64,000 nucleotides of DNA. It comes from Saccharothrix longispora. Lineage in GTDB: Bacteria > Actinomycetota > Actinomycetes > Mycobacteriales > Pseudonocardiaceae. The notes under the pieces were generated by a model. It was not told the DNA's origin. It saw only the letters and a program-made list of their open reading frames with translations, and did not search any database. The stretch's first letter is position 1. Every line of letters begins with the position of its first letter. The DNA is taken from contig NZ_NSDM01000011.1 of the NCBI RefSeq assembly GCF_030852425.1, positions 62,001-126,000 on the forward strand. The letters run 5' to 3'. Shown here piece after piece: positions 36,236 through 44,474 of this stretch. Position numbers and translations under genes: made by a program.

Positions 36236-36829
36236 CTACGGGCCGGTGAACCCGGCGAGCCGCGCGAACAGGCCACGCGCCTCGCGCACCTGGCCGGGGT
36301 CGTCGGTGAACAGCGCGGCGTGCGGGTGGGCGTAGAACACGACCGCCGCGCCGTCGGTCATCCCGAAGCAGGTCACCGGGTGGCACTCGACGCCGGGGTA
36401 GGCGCCCGCGTCGCGCGGGATCACCCGGGCGGTCACGTCGTCGCGGCCGGTCGTCCCCTCCAGCAGGTACGCCGTGCAGCGCGCGGGGTCGAGCACGGGC
36501 AGCGCCGGGTGGATGCCGAACGGCGCCAGCACGTCGACCGCCACGGCGTTGCGGCACAGCAGGTTGAGCACGCGGGCCGCGTCGCCGTCGTCCCACCGGC
36601 ACCACAGGTCGTGCTCGTGCGCCGGGGGGACGCGCGCCAAGGGGACGCGCGTCGGCGAGCCGACCGCACCGCCCTCCCGCAGCACCACCTCCCCCGGCAC
36701 CGCCTCCCGCCGCGGCAGCCGGGTGCGCGCGGCCAGCTCGGCGGTGGTCATGCCGGCGGCTTCCCGGACCCGGCGCAGCTCCCGGCCCAGCAACCGGCCG
36801 CGCAGGCCGGTGCCCTCTGGTGCGATCAC
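36236..36829 (-). CDS. Shortened XRE/DUF5753-like regulator
   Basis: A 197-residue protein. The N-terminus GRELRRVREAAGMTTAELAARTRLP is the first half of an XRE helix-turn-helix, but the recognition helix and about 100 residues that normally follow are missing. The C-terminal 90 residues (TARVIPRDAGAYPGVECHPVTCFG ... DDPGQVREARGLFARLAGF) resemble the effector half of DUF5753 (Scr1-type) regulators. Full-length relatives, such as the gene diverging from it, have about 290 residues. It looks like an internally deleted paralogue, still open from GTG 36829, that may no longer bind DNA on its own. Confidence 0.6.
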   Translation of the reverse strand: MIAPEGTGLRGRLLGRELRRVREAAGMTTAELAARTRLPRREAVPGEVVLREGGAVGSPTRVPLARVPPAHEHDLWCRWDDGDAARVLNLLCRNAVAVDVLAPFGIHPALPVLDPARCTAYLLEGTTGRDDVTARVIPRDAGAYPGVECHPVTCFGMTDGAAVVFYAHPHAALFTDDPGQVREARGLFARLAGFTGP

Positions 36830-36847
36830 CGGATTGAGGCTAATCGC

Positions 36848-36857
36848 GATACGTATC
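36848..36857. promoter_or_regulatory. Palindrome between divergent XRE genes
   Basis: GATACGTATC is a perfect 10-bp palindrome in the centre of the 113-base gap between the two XRE-type genes, in a locally AT-richer patch. A TACCCT -10-like hexamer lies at 36891-36896. It is a candidate operator for the full-length XRE protein. Confidence 0.45.
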
Positions 36858-36942
36858 TCGTGGCGATTCCTCGACAGGGTTGCGCATCGCTACCCTGTGT
36901 GCCGAAGCGACGCCGCCCAGCACCACGGACAGGACGGATCCG

Positions 36943-37815
36943 ATGACCGGGGGACCGATCTCCAGCACGGTCCAGGCGTGGGAACTGGGGCTGCGGCTGC
37001 GCGAGCACCGCGACCGCCTCGGCCTCACCGCCGCGTTCGTCGGCAGGACCACCGGCATGGGGAGCACGAACCTGTCCGCCGCGGAATCGGGCAAGCGCCG
37101 CCTCACCGCCGCCCGGCTCGCCGAGCTGGCCTCCCTCTACGGGCTGTCGGGCGGCGAGCTGACCGAGCTGGAACGGCTGCGCGCGGACACCGAGCGGCGC
37201 GAGTGGTGGCACGACCACGCCCACCTCCACCCGGACGAGCTGGTCCGGATGTTCGGCCTGGAGGCGGGCGCCGAGCGCGTCGCGGAGTTCGCGCCGGACA
37301 TCGTCCCCGGCCTGCTCCAGACCGCCGACTACGCCCGCGCCGTCATGTGCGCCGGCACGCCGTACACCAGGCCGGTCGACGTCGGGCCGCGCCTGGAGAC
37401 GCGCCTGGCCCGCCAGGCCAGGCTCGACGGGGAGCACCCGCTCAAGGTCGACGTCCTGCTCGGCGAAGCCGCGCTGCGGCAGCGGATCGGCGGTCCGGGG
37501 GTGATGCGCGGGCAGCTCGCGCACCTGCTGGGGGTCGTCGCGGGGAAGGGCGACCGCGTCCGCCTCCGCGTGGTGCCCTTCACGGCGGGGGCGCACCCGC
37601 TGCTGGGCGCCGCGCTGCGCATCATGTCCTTCCCCTCGCCGAGGCTGCGCGACGTGGTGTACCAGGAGACGGCGATCAGCGGTGTCCTGATCGACAGGCC
37701 CCGCGTGATACTCGAATCCACCGCGAGCTACACCGAGACCTTCGACCTCGCGCTCGGTGAACGCGACTCGCAGGAGTTCATCCGCCGCGTCCACGACGAG
37801 ATGGAGCAGCCCTGA
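36943..37815 (+). CDS. XRE-family regulator with DUF5753 (Scr1 type)
   Basis: A 290-residue DNA-binding protein. The XRE domain (about 10-70) has LGLRLREHRDRLGLTAAFVGRTTGMGSTNLSAAESGKRRLTAARL; the DUF5753 half follows with FAPDIVPGLLQTADYARAV, LDGEHPLKVDVLLGEAALRQ and LRVVPFTAGAHPLLGAALRI. In streptomycetes these regulators pair with a small DUF397 protein that binds and modulates them, influencing development and antibiotics. ATG 36943 has AGGACGG upstream. Its TGA overlaps the ATG of the DUF397 gene (TGATG), so both are made together. Confidence 0.92.
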   Translation: MTGGPISSTVQAWELGLRLREHRDRLGLTAAFVGRTTGMGSTNLSAAESGKRRLTAARLAELASLYGLSGGELTELERLRADTERREWWHDHAHLHPDELVRMFGLEAGAERVAEFAPDIVPGLLQTADYARAVMCAGTPYTRPVDVGPRLETRLARQARLDGEHPLKVDVLLGEAALRQRIGGPGVMRGQLAHLLGVVAGKGDRVRLRVVPFTAGAHPLLGAALRIMSFPSPRLRDVVYQETAISGVLIDRPRVILESTASYTETFDLALGERDSQEFIRRVHDEMEQP

Positions 37816-38027
37816 TGCGCACCGGCACCTGGTTCACGAGCAGCCACAGCACCGCGTCCGGCGAGTGCGTGGAGGTCCGCTTCGACGGCCGCACCACCCG
37901 CGTGCGGGACAGCAAGAACCGCCGCCCGACGATCAGCCTCGCGTCCGGGTGGCGCGCCTTCCTGGTGGGCGTGCGCGGCGGGGCGTTCGAAGCCTGGCGG
38001 ACGCCCCGCCCGCCCGTCACGCCTTGA
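37815..38027 (+). CDS. DUF397 small partner protein
   Basis: A 70-residue protein with the DUF397 signature: TWFTSSHSTASGECVEVRF, then VRDSKNRRPTISLASGWRAFLVG. It is the predicted partner of the XRE/DUF5753 regulator, with which it shares a TGATG junction. Roles of DUF397 proteins as anti-regulators or antitoxin-like partners are known only for a few streptomycete cases. Its last 11 bases overlap the end of the convergent acyl-CoA dehydrogenase gene. Confidence 0.9.
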   Translation: MRTGTWFTSSHSTASGECVEVRFDGRTTRVRDSKNRRPTISLASGWRAFLVGVRGGAFEAWRTPRPPVTP

Positions 38028-39174
38028 GGCCCAGCTCCCGCGCGATCAGCATCTTCTGCACCTCGCTGGTCCCCTCGCCGATCTCCAGGATCTTGGCGTC
38101 CCGGTAGAAGCGGCCGACCGGGTACTCGTTCATGAACCCGTAGCCGCCGAAGACCTGCGTGGCCTCGCGGGCGTTGTCCATGGCCGCCTCGGACGACACG
38201 AGCTTCGCGATGGCCGCCTCGCGCTTGAACGGCTCGCCGCGCAGCATCTTCGAGGCCGCCTGGTAGTAGGCCAGCCGCGCGGTGTGCGTGCGGGCCTCCA
38301 TCTCTGCGATCTTGAACTGGATGGCCTGGTACTCGCCGATCCGGCGGCCGAACGCCTCGCGCTCGCCCACGTACTCCAGGCACTCGTCCACGCAGCCCTG
38401 CGCCAGGCCGACGCCGATCGCGGCGATGGCCACCCGGCCCTCGTCCAGGGTGCGGAGGAACTGGGCGTAGCCGCGCCCGCGCTCGCCGACGAGGTTCGCC
38501 AGCGGCACGCGGCAGTCCTGGAAGGACAGCTCGCGGGTGTCCGAGGCGTTCCAGCCGACCTTGGAGTACTTGCGGGACACCGTGAAGCCGGGCGTGCCGG
38601 AGGGCACGAGGATCGCGGAGATCTCGGGCTTGCCGTTCTCGCGGCGGCCGGTGACGGCGGCGACGGTCACCAGGCCGGTGATGTCGGTGCCCGAGTTCGT
38701 GATGAACGCCTTCGTGCCGTTGAGCACCCACTCGTCGCCGTCCTGCTTGGCGGTGGTGCGCAGCGCGCCCGCGTCGGAGCCGCCGCCGGGCTCGGTGAGG
38801 CCGAACGCGCCCAGCACCTCGCCGGAGGTCAGCTTCGGCAGCCACTCGGCCTTCTGCTCGTCGGAGCCGAACCGGTACAGCGGCATCGCGCCCAGCGAGA
38901 CGCCCGCCTCCAGCGTGATGGCGACGGACGAGTCGACCCGGGCCAGCTCCTCCAGCGCCAGGCACAGCGCGAAGTAGTCGCCGCCCATGCCGCCGTGCTC
39001 CTCGGGGAACGGCAGGCCGAACAGGCCCATCCGCCCCATCTTGGCGACGATCCCGTAGGGGAACTCCTCGCGCTCGTAGAACCCGCCGATGACCGGGGCG
39101 ACCTCGTCCCGGGCGAACTCCTCGACGGTCTTGCGCAGCGCCTCGTAGTCCTCGTCAAGGCGGAAGTCCAGCAT
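38017..39174 (-). CDS. Acyl-CoA dehydrogenase of the methylcrotonyl-CoA carboxylase operon
   Basis: A 385-residue FAD enzyme that makes the alpha-beta double bond of a short or branched acyl-CoA. It has FGLTEPGGGSDAGALRTTA, NGTKAFITNSGTDITGL, a QVFGGYGFMNEYPVGRFYRDAKI helix and the C-terminal ILEIGEGTSEVQ, with the catalytic Glu (residue 367) in the GEGT position. Classical isovaleryl-CoA dehydrogenases lack Glu here, so a broader branched-chain acyl-CoA dehydrogenase is more likely. It starts 3 bases after the carboxylase alpha stop and is last in the operon, like the FadE19 gene beside accA1-accD1 in mycobacteria. Confidence 0.92.
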   Translation of the reverse strand: MLDFRLDEDYEALRKTVEEFARDEVAPVIGGFYEREEFPYGIVAKMGRMGLFGLPFPEEHGGMGGDYFALCLALEELARVDSSVAITLEAGVSLGAMPLYRFGSDEQKAEWLPKLTSGEVLGAFGLTEPGGGSDAGALRTTAKQDGDEWVLNGTKAFITNSGTDITGLVTVAAVTGRRENGKPEISAILVPSGTPGFTVSRKYSKVGWNASDTRELSFQDCRVPLANLVGERGRGYAQFLRTLDEGRVAIAAIGVGLAQGCVDECLEYVGEREAFGRRIGEYQAIQFKIAEMEARTHTARLAYYQAASKMLRGEPFKREAAIAKLVSSEAAMDNAREATQVFGGYGFMNEYPVGRFYRDAKILEIGEGTSEVQKMLIARELGLKA

Positions 39175-39177
39175 CGC

Positions 39178-41106
39178 TCACTCCTCGTGGGGCACGACGA
39201 CGGCCAGGGGTTGGTCCAGGGCGACCTGCTGGCCCTCCCGGACGTGCACTTCGGTGAGCACGCCGGCCACGGGTGACGTGACGGTGTGCTCCATCTTCAT
39301 CGCTTCGACCACGAACAACGCCTGCCCGGCGGTCACCTCGTCGCCCGGCGCGGCCCGCGCGACGAGCACCGTGCCGGGCATCGGGCTGGTGACCGGACCG
39401 CCGCGACCGGCGGCGCCCGACGCGGCGACCTCGGACGGCCTGGTCTCGGTCAACGCCCACGCGTGCCCGTCCCGGCCGAGCCACAGCACGTCCCCGTCCC
39501 GGGCCATCGCGTACCGCCGGCCGCCCACGACCAGCCGGTCGCCCTCGACCCGGACCGCGTACCGCGCCGGTTCGCCGTCCGCGACCGACACCTCGTCGCC
39601 GCGCACCCGCACCTCGACGCCGTCGATCAGCCACCGGGTCCACGCGCGGTCGCCGAGCCGCCAGCCGTCGGACCGCGCCCACGGGTCGCCGTCGTCGCCC
39701 GCGAGGGCGAGCTGCCGCTCCAGGGCGGCGGCGGCCGGCACCTCGTCGGGCCGGTCGACGGCCACCAGCGAGTCGAGCTTGCGCTCCACCAGCCCGGTGT
39801 CGAGGTCGCCCGCCCGCACGTCCGGGTCGGTCAGCAGCGCCCGCAGGAACGGCACGTTCGTGGTCACGCCCAGCAGCGTGAACCGGCCCAGCGCGGCGTG
39901 CAGCCGGCGCAGCGCCTCGGCCCGGGTGGCGCCGTGCGCGATCACCTTGGCCAGCATCGGGTCGTAGTCGCTGCCCACGGTCAGCCCGACGCGCAACGCC
40001 GAGTCGACCCGCACGTCCGCCGGCTCCTCCAGCAGCAGCACGGTGCCGCCGGTGGGCAGGAAACCGCGGGACGGGTCCTCGGCGTAGACGCGGGCCTCCA
40101 CGGCGTGCCCGGTCAACTCGACCGAGGTGAACCCCAGCGGCTCGCCCGCCGCCACCCGCAGCTGCTGCTCGACCAGGTCCACGCCGGTGACCAGCTCGGT
40201 CACCGGGTGCTCGACCTGGAGCCGGGTGTTCATCTCCATGAAGAACCAGTCGCCGGAGGCGCCGTCGACGATGAACTCCACGGTGCCCGCGCCGACGTAC
40301 CCGACGGACCGCGCCGCCTCCACCGCCGCCCGGCCCATGGCCTCCCGGACCTCGGGGGTGAGCAGCGGTGACGGGGCCTCCTCGATGATCTTCTGGTGCC
40401 GCCGCTGGAGGCTGCACTCGCGCTCGCCGAGGTGCACGACGCCGCCGTGCGCGTCCGCCAGCACCTGGATCTCGACGTGCCGGGGGTTGCCGACGAACCG
40501 CTCGATGAGCAGCGCGTCGTCGCCGAACGACCCGCGCGCCTCGCGCCGGGCGGACTCGATCGCGTCGCGCAGCGCCCCCGGCTCGCGGACCAGCCGCATG
40601 CCCTTGCCGCCACCGCCCGCGGACGGCTTGAGCAGCACCGGGAAACCGATCTCGGCGGCCGCGCCGACCAGGTCGTCGTCGGTCATGCCGACCTCGGTGC
40701 GGCCCGGCACGACCGGCACCCCGGCCGCCGCGACGGTCAGCTTGGCGCGGATCTTGTCGCCCATCGCCTCGATCGCCTCGGCGGGCGGGCCGATGAACAC
40801 CAGCCCCGCCTTGTCGCAGGCGCGGGCGAACTCGGCGTTCTCGGCCAGGAAGCCGTAGCCGGGGTGCACCGCCCGGGCGCCCGTCGACAGCGCGGCCTCG
40901 ACGACCTTCTCGATCGAGAGGTAGCTCTCCCGGGCCGCCGCCGGGCCGAGCCGCACCGCCTCGTCGGCCAGCCGCACGTGCGCGGCGTCGGCGTCGGCGT
41001 CGCTGTACACGGCGACGGAGCGGATGCCGTGGGCCCTCAGGGCCCGGATGACGCGGACGGCGATCTCACCGCGGTTGGCCACCAGTACCGACTCGAACAT
41101 CGCCAT
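39178..41106 (-). CDS. Biotin-dependent acyl-CoA carboxylase alpha subunit, methylcrotonyl-CoA type
   Basis: A 642-residue fusion of biotin carboxylase and biotin carrier. The N-terminal half has [19 protein letters not shown], the ATP-grasp glycine loop [14 protein letters not shown], and [25 protein letters not shown]. The carrier at the C-terminus shows [12 protein letters not shown], the Lys being biotinylated. It carboxylates biotin using ATP and bicarbonate. ATG 41106 overlaps the beta-subunit TGA (TGATG), so subunits are made in step; an alternative ATG at 41100 is possible. The beta partner indicates 3-methylcrotonyl-CoA as substrate, in leucine breakdown. Confidence 0.93.
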   Translation of the reverse strand: MAMFESVLVANRGEIAVRVIRALRAHGIRSVAVYSDADADAAHVRLADEAVRLGPAAARESYLSIEKVVEAALSTGARAVHPGYGFLAENAEFARACDKAGLVFIGPPAEAIEAMGDKIRAKLTVAAAGVPVVPGRTEVGMTDDDLVGAAAEIGFPVLLKPSAGGGGKGMRLVREPGALRDAIESARREARGSFGDDALLIERFVGNPRHVEIQVLADAHGGVVHLGERECSLQRRHQKIIEEAPSPLLTPEVREAMGRAAVEAARSVGYVGAGTVEFIVDGASGDWFFMEMNTRLQVEHPVTELVTGVDLVEQQLRVAAGEPLGFTSVELTGHAVEARVYAEDPSRGFLPTGGTVLLLEEPADVRVDSALRVGLTVGSDYDPMLAKVIAHGATRAEALRRLHAALGRFTLLGVTTNVPFLRALLTDPDVRAGDLDTGLVERKLDSLVAVDRPDEVPAAAALERQLALAGDDGDPWARSDGWRLGDRAWTRWLIDGVEVRVRGDEVSVADGEPARYAVRVEGDRLVVGGRRYAMARDGDVLWLGRDGHAWALTETRPSEVAASGAAGRGGPVTSPMPGTVLVARAAPGDEVTAGQALFVVEAMKMEHTVTSPVAGVLTEVHVREGQQVALDQPLAVVVPHEE

Positions 41107-42710
41107 CACATCCGGAAGACGCCGTAGGACACCGGCTCGATCGGGGCGTTGGCCGCCGTGGACAGGGCCAGGCCGAGGACGGTGCGCGTGTCGAGCGGGT
41201 CGATCACGCCGTCGTCCCACAGGCGCGCGGTGGAGTAGTACGGGTTGCCCTGGTCCTCGTACTGCTGACGGATCGGCGCCTTGAACGCCTCCTCGTCCTC
41301 CGCCGACCACTCGTCGCCGAGCTGGTCGCGCCGCACGGTGGCGAGCACGGACGCGGCCTGCTCGCCGCCCATGACGGAGATGCGGGCGTTCGGCCACATC
41401 CACAGGAACCGGGGCGAGTACGCCCGGCCGCACATCGAGTAGTTGCCCGCGCCGAACGAGCCGCCGATGACGACGGTGAACTTCGGCACCCGCGCGCACG
41501 CCACCGCCGTGACCATCTTCGCGCCGTGCTTGGCGATGCCCCCGGCCTCGTACTCGCGGCCGACCATGAACCCGCTGATGTTCTGGAGGAACACCAGGGG
41601 CACGGACCGCTGGTCGCACAGCTGGACGAAGTGCGCGCCCTTGAGCGCGGACTCGCCGAACAGCACGCCGTTGTTGGCGACGATGCCGACCGGGTGGCCG
41701 TGGATGCGCGCGAACCCGGTGACGAGCGTCGTGCCGTACTCCTTCTTGAACTCCTGGAACCGGCTGCCGTCGACGACGCGCGCGATCACCTCGCGCACGT
41801 CGTACGGGGTGCGGCTGTCGGTCGGCACGACGCCGTACAGCTCGGCCGGGTCGACGACCGGCTCGACGCTCGGCTCGACCCGCCAGGGGCGCGGCGCGCG
41901 GGGGCCGAGGGTGGAGACGATGGAGCGGACGACGCGCAGCGCGTGCCCGTCGTCCTCGGCGAGGTGGTCGGTGACGCCGGAGGTGCGCGAGTGCAGCTCG
42001 CCGCCGCCCAGCTCCTCGGCCGTGACGACCTCGCCGGTGGCGGCCTTCACCAGCGGCGGGCCGCCGAGGAAGATCGTGCCCTGGCCGCGCACGATCACCG
42101 CCTCGTCGGACATGGCGGGCACGTACGCGCCGCCCGCCGTGCACGAGCCGAGCACCGCCGCGACCTGCGGGATGCCGCGGGCGGACATCGTGGCCTGGTT
42201 GAAGAAGATGCGGCCGAAGTGCTCGCGGTCCGGGAACACCTCGTCCTGCTTCGGCAGGAACGCGCCGCCGGAGTCCACCAGGTAGACGCACGGGAGGTTG
42301 TTGTGGAGCGCGACCTCCTGGGCGCGGAGGTGCTTCTTGACCGTCATCGGGTAGTAGGTGCCGCCCTTGACGGTGGCGTCGTTGGCGACGACCACGACCT
42401 CGCGGCCGGAGACGCGGCCGACGCCGGTGATGACGCCGGCGGCCGGGGCCTCGTCGCCGTACATGCCGTCGGCGGCCAGCGGGGACAGCTCCAGGAACGG
42501 CGAGCCGGGGTCCAGGAGGGTGTCGACGCGGTCGCGCGGCAGCAGCTTGCCGCGGGCCACGTGGCGGGCGCGGGCCTTCTCCGGACCGCCCAGGGCGGCT
42601 TGGCGGAGCTTGGCGCGCAGGTCGTGGACGAGCGCGCTGTGCTCGTCGTGGTAGCGCCGGAAGGCGTCGGCCGACTTGTCGGCCGTGCTGCGCAGCACCG
42701 GGGCGTCCAT
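41106..42710 (-). CDS. Methylcrotonyl-CoA carboxylase beta subunit-type carboxyltransferase
   Basis: A 534-residue carboxyltransferase. The N-terminal half contains [20 protein letters not shown] and [18 protein letters not shown], both characteristic of methylcrotonyl-CoA rather than propionyl-CoA carboxylase beta subunits. The C-terminal half has [27 protein letters not shown] and [20 protein letters not shown]. It moves CO2 from biotin to the acyl-CoA, giving methylglutaconyl-CoA in leucine degradation. ATG 42710 with GAGGAG upstream is chosen over the adjacent GTG 42713. It is first in a three-gene operon with two TetR-type operators just upstream. Confidence 0.92.
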   Translation of the reverse strand: MDAPVLRSTADKSADAFRRYHDEHSALVHDLRAKLRQAALGGPEKARARHVARGKLLPRDRVDTLLDPGSPFLELSPLAADGMYGDEAPAAGVITGVGRVSGREVVVVANDATVKGGTYYPMTVKKHLRAQEVALHNNLPCVYLVDSGGAFLPKQDEVFPDREHFGRIFFNQATMSARGIPQVAAVLGSCTAGGAYVPAMSDEAVIVRGQGTIFLGGPPLVKAATGEVVTAEELGGGELHSRTSGVTDHLAEDDGHALRVVRSIVSTLGPRAPRPWRVEPSVEPVVDPAELYGVVPTDSRTPYDVREVIARVVDGSRFQEFKKEYGTTLVTGFARIHGHPVGIVANNGVLFGESALKGAHFVQLCDQRSVPLVFLQNISGFMVGREYEAGGIAKHGAKMVTAVACARVPKFTVVIGGSFGAGNYSMCGRAYSPRFLWMWPNARISVMGGEQAASVLATVRRDQLGDEWSAEDEEAFKAPIRQQYEDQGNPYYSTARLWDDGVIDPLDTRTVLGLALSTAANAPIEPVSYGVFRM

Positions 42711-42723
42711 CACGCTCCTCGCG

Positions 42724-42765
42724 GTTAGCCGTCGTTAACGCGAGGAGATGTTAGCGCTTGTTAAC
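42724..42765. promoter_or_regulatory. Two TetR-type operators before the carboxylase operon
   Basis: GTTAGCCGTCGTTAAC (42724-42739) and GTTAGCGCTTGTTAAC (42750-42765) share the form GTTARC-N4-GTTAAC and start 26 bases apart, 14 bases before the carboxylase beta start codon. The same form occurs twice before the TetR gene about 1 kb away (43706-43721 and 43756-43771). The shared motif strongly suggests that the TetR protein represses this operon. Confidence 0.8.
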
Positions 42766-42780
42766 CCCCGGTCACAAGCG

Positions 42781-42808
42781 GGAGGGGGCCGCCGTGGCGA
42801 CCCCCTCC
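42781..42808 (-). terminator. Terminator after the GDSL lipase
   Basis: GGAGGGGG (42781-42788) and CCCCCTCC (42801-42808) form an 8-bp stem, with a GCC/GGC pairing possible in the loop. It lies 16 bases beyond the lipase stop and shields the carboxylase promoter. Confidence 0.7.
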
Positions 42809-42824
42809 GCGGTGGTGACCCGAC

Positions 42825-43613
42825 TCAGCCGGTGACGGCGTTCAACTGCGGCAGGTAGCCGAGCCGCTGACCGTTGCGGTTCGGGTGGTAGGACTCCTCG
42901 ACCGGCCACGACAGGCTGTTCAGCCACCAGTCGCCGGAGCAGATCTCGTGACCGGCGAACGCGCCGCGCAGGTCGCGGTAGGCGAAGCCCTTCGCGCCCG
43001 CCCGCGCCGAGATGACGGTGTGCAGGGCGTCCGCGGCCGAGTTGATCGCGGCGCGCTTGGTGTCGCTCAGGCCCACGTTGCAGGAACCGGGGACCTTGTA
43101 GAGGCGCGGGTAGCCGAGCACGACGACGGTGGCCGACGGGGCGCGGCCGCGGATCTGGGCGTAGACGTTGTCCAGCAGGCCCGGCAGGGTGCCCGAGACG
43201 TACGCCTTGGCCTGGTTGACCCGGTTGGCGCAGGTCGAGTCGGTGCCGAACGTGCAGGTGGTGATCACGTCGGTGAACCCGGCGTCGTTCCCGCCGATCG
43301 AGATGCTGACCAGGGAGGTCGTCGCGGTGACCGAGCCGATCTGGTTGTTCAGCACGTCGCCGGTGCGCGCGCCCGAGCAGGCGACGAACTTGAACGACGC
43401 GGGCGCGTGCGAGGCCGCCCACAGCGCCGGGTAGCTGTACTGGCTGCGCTTGCAGCCCCCGGAGTCGGAGTAGTACGAGCCGGTGCCCGTCCCGGAGGAG
43501 TAGGAGTCGCCGAGGGCGACGTAGTTGGCGGCGGCCGCTTCGGCCGGCACGACGAGGGCGAGCGACGCGACTATGGCCAGCGCGGCGCTCGACAGGGTGC
43601 GGACAAGGCGCAT
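42825..43613 (-). CDS. Secreted SGNH/GDSL esterase-lipase
   Basis: A 262-residue secreted hydrolase. Signal peptide about 1-28 (ends AEA-AA). The SGNH blocks are all visible: block I YVALGDSYSSGTG with the nucleophile Ser, block II Gly in ACSGARTGD, block III SISIGGNDAGF, and block V SYHPNRNGQ with the catalytic His. Six mature cysteines fit the three disulfides of Streptomyces esterases of this type. It should cleave esters of lipids or plant polymers outside the cell. Transcribed alone between the TetR gene and the carboxylase operon. Confidence 0.93.
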   Translation of the reverse strand: MRLVRTLSSAALAIVASLALVVPAEAAAANYVALGDSYSSGTGTGSYYSDSGGCKRSQYSYPALWAASHAPASFKFVACSGARTGDVLNNQIGSVTATTSLVSISIGGNDAGFTDVITTCTFGTDSTCANRVNQAKAYVSGTLPGLLDNVYAQIRGRAPSATVVVLGYPRLYKVPGSCNVGLSDTKRAAINSAADALHTVISARAGAKGFAYRDLRGAFAGHEICSGDWWLNSLSWPVEESYHPNRNGQRLGYLPQLNAVTG

Positions 43614-43705
43614 CGGAGCCTCCCGGAGGGAAACAACGCAGGTGTGATGCGGAGCACGTCAAGAGTTACCAGCAGGTAGAGCCGCGCAAATAGGAAAAGT
43701 TAATA

Positions 43706-43771
43706 GTTAACGGGTTATAACCACGGTGAGTAAACAATGTCCTGCCGACAGCCCGGTTAACGAACGTTTAC
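43706..43771. promoter_or_regulatory. Two TetR-type operators before the TetR gene
   Basis: GTTAACGGGTTATAAC (43706-43721) and GTTAACGAACGTTTAC (43756-43771) fit the GTTARC-N4-GTTAAC form found before the carboxylase operon. The second overlaps the TTTACG -35-like hexamer of the TetR promoter, so bound TetR would shut off its own gene. Confidence 0.78.
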
Positions 43772-43796
43772 GCCTGTGGGGCGGGCCGCTTAAGAT
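43767..43796 (+). promoter_or_regulatory. Probable promoter of the TetR gene, leaderless
   Basis: TTTACG (43767-43772) and TAAGAT (43791-43796) are 18 bases apart. The expected RNA start, about 8 bases past the -10, coincides with the GTG at 43804, so the message probably begins at the start codon. Confidence 0.6.
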
Positions 43797-43803
43797 GGGC
43801 GGC

Positions 43804-44379
43804 GTGCCAGCCGAGCCCGTGAAGCAATCCCGCCGCGACCAGATCCTGGCCGCCGCCGCCGAGCTGTTCGCCAGGCACGGCTTCCACGGCGTGGGCATCG
43901 ACGACATCGGCGCGGCGGTCGGCATCTCCGGTCCCGCCCTCTACCGCCACTTCCGCAGCAAGGACGCGATGCTCGGCGAGATGCTGACTCAGATCAGCGA
44001 GCGGCTGCTGGAGGGCGGCGTGGCGCGCGTGGAGACGTCGTCCGGACCGGCGGACGCGCTGCGCGAGCTGATCGGGTGGCACGTGGACTTCGCCCTGGAC
44101 GACCCGGCGCTGATCACCGTGCAGATCCGGAACCTGGCCAACCTGACCGACCCGGACCGCCGCCGGGTGCGCGCGTTGCAGCGGCGGTACGTCGAGGTGT
44201 GGGTCGAGACGATCCGCAAGACCTCGCCGGAGGTGGACGAGCCCACCGCCCGCGCCGCCGCGCACGCCGTGTTCGGCCTGATCAACTCGACCCCGCACAG
44301 CGCCCACCTGGACCGGGACCAGATGGCGGAGCTGCTGTCGCGGATGGCCCTGGCCTCGCTGTCGGGCACGGTGGCCTGA
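43804..44379 (+). CDS. TetR-family repressor, likely of the methylcrotonyl-CoA carboxylase operon
   Basis: A 191-residue regulator. The N-terminal HTH is RRDQILAAAAELFARHGFHGVGIDDIGAAVGISGPALYRHFRSKDAML, fully canonical. The C-terminal ligand domain (about 60-190) has TVQIRNLANLTDPDRRRVRALQRRYVEVW. GTG 43804 is preferred because an ATG at 43795 overlaps the predicted -10 box. Operator-like sites before this gene and before the carboxylase operon match each other, so an acyl-CoA of leucine breakdown is a reasonable inducer. It resembles the TetR genes found near accA1-accD1 in mycobacteria. Confidence 0.88.
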   Translation: MPAEPVKQSRRDQILAAAAELFARHGFHGVGIDDIGAAVGISGPALYRHFRSKDAMLGEMLTQISERLLEGGVARVETSSGPADALRELIGWHVDFALDDPALITVQIRNLANLTDPDRRRVRALQRRYVEVWVETIRKTSPEVDEPTARAAAHAVFGLINSTPHSAHLDRDQMAELLSRMALASLSGTVA

Positions 44380-44474
44380 CCCGTCCCACCGCCGGCGGTG
44401 GGGCAGGCCCCACCACGTGGCAGGGGGACAGGGGGTTGGCGGCCACCGATGCGCGTCCGTAACCTGGACCGCCG

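Noticed and set aside
43726-43803. Longer TetR protein starting at 43726 or 43795
   Set aside because: The region holds the operators and the predicted -35 and -10 boxes; similarity begins after 43804.
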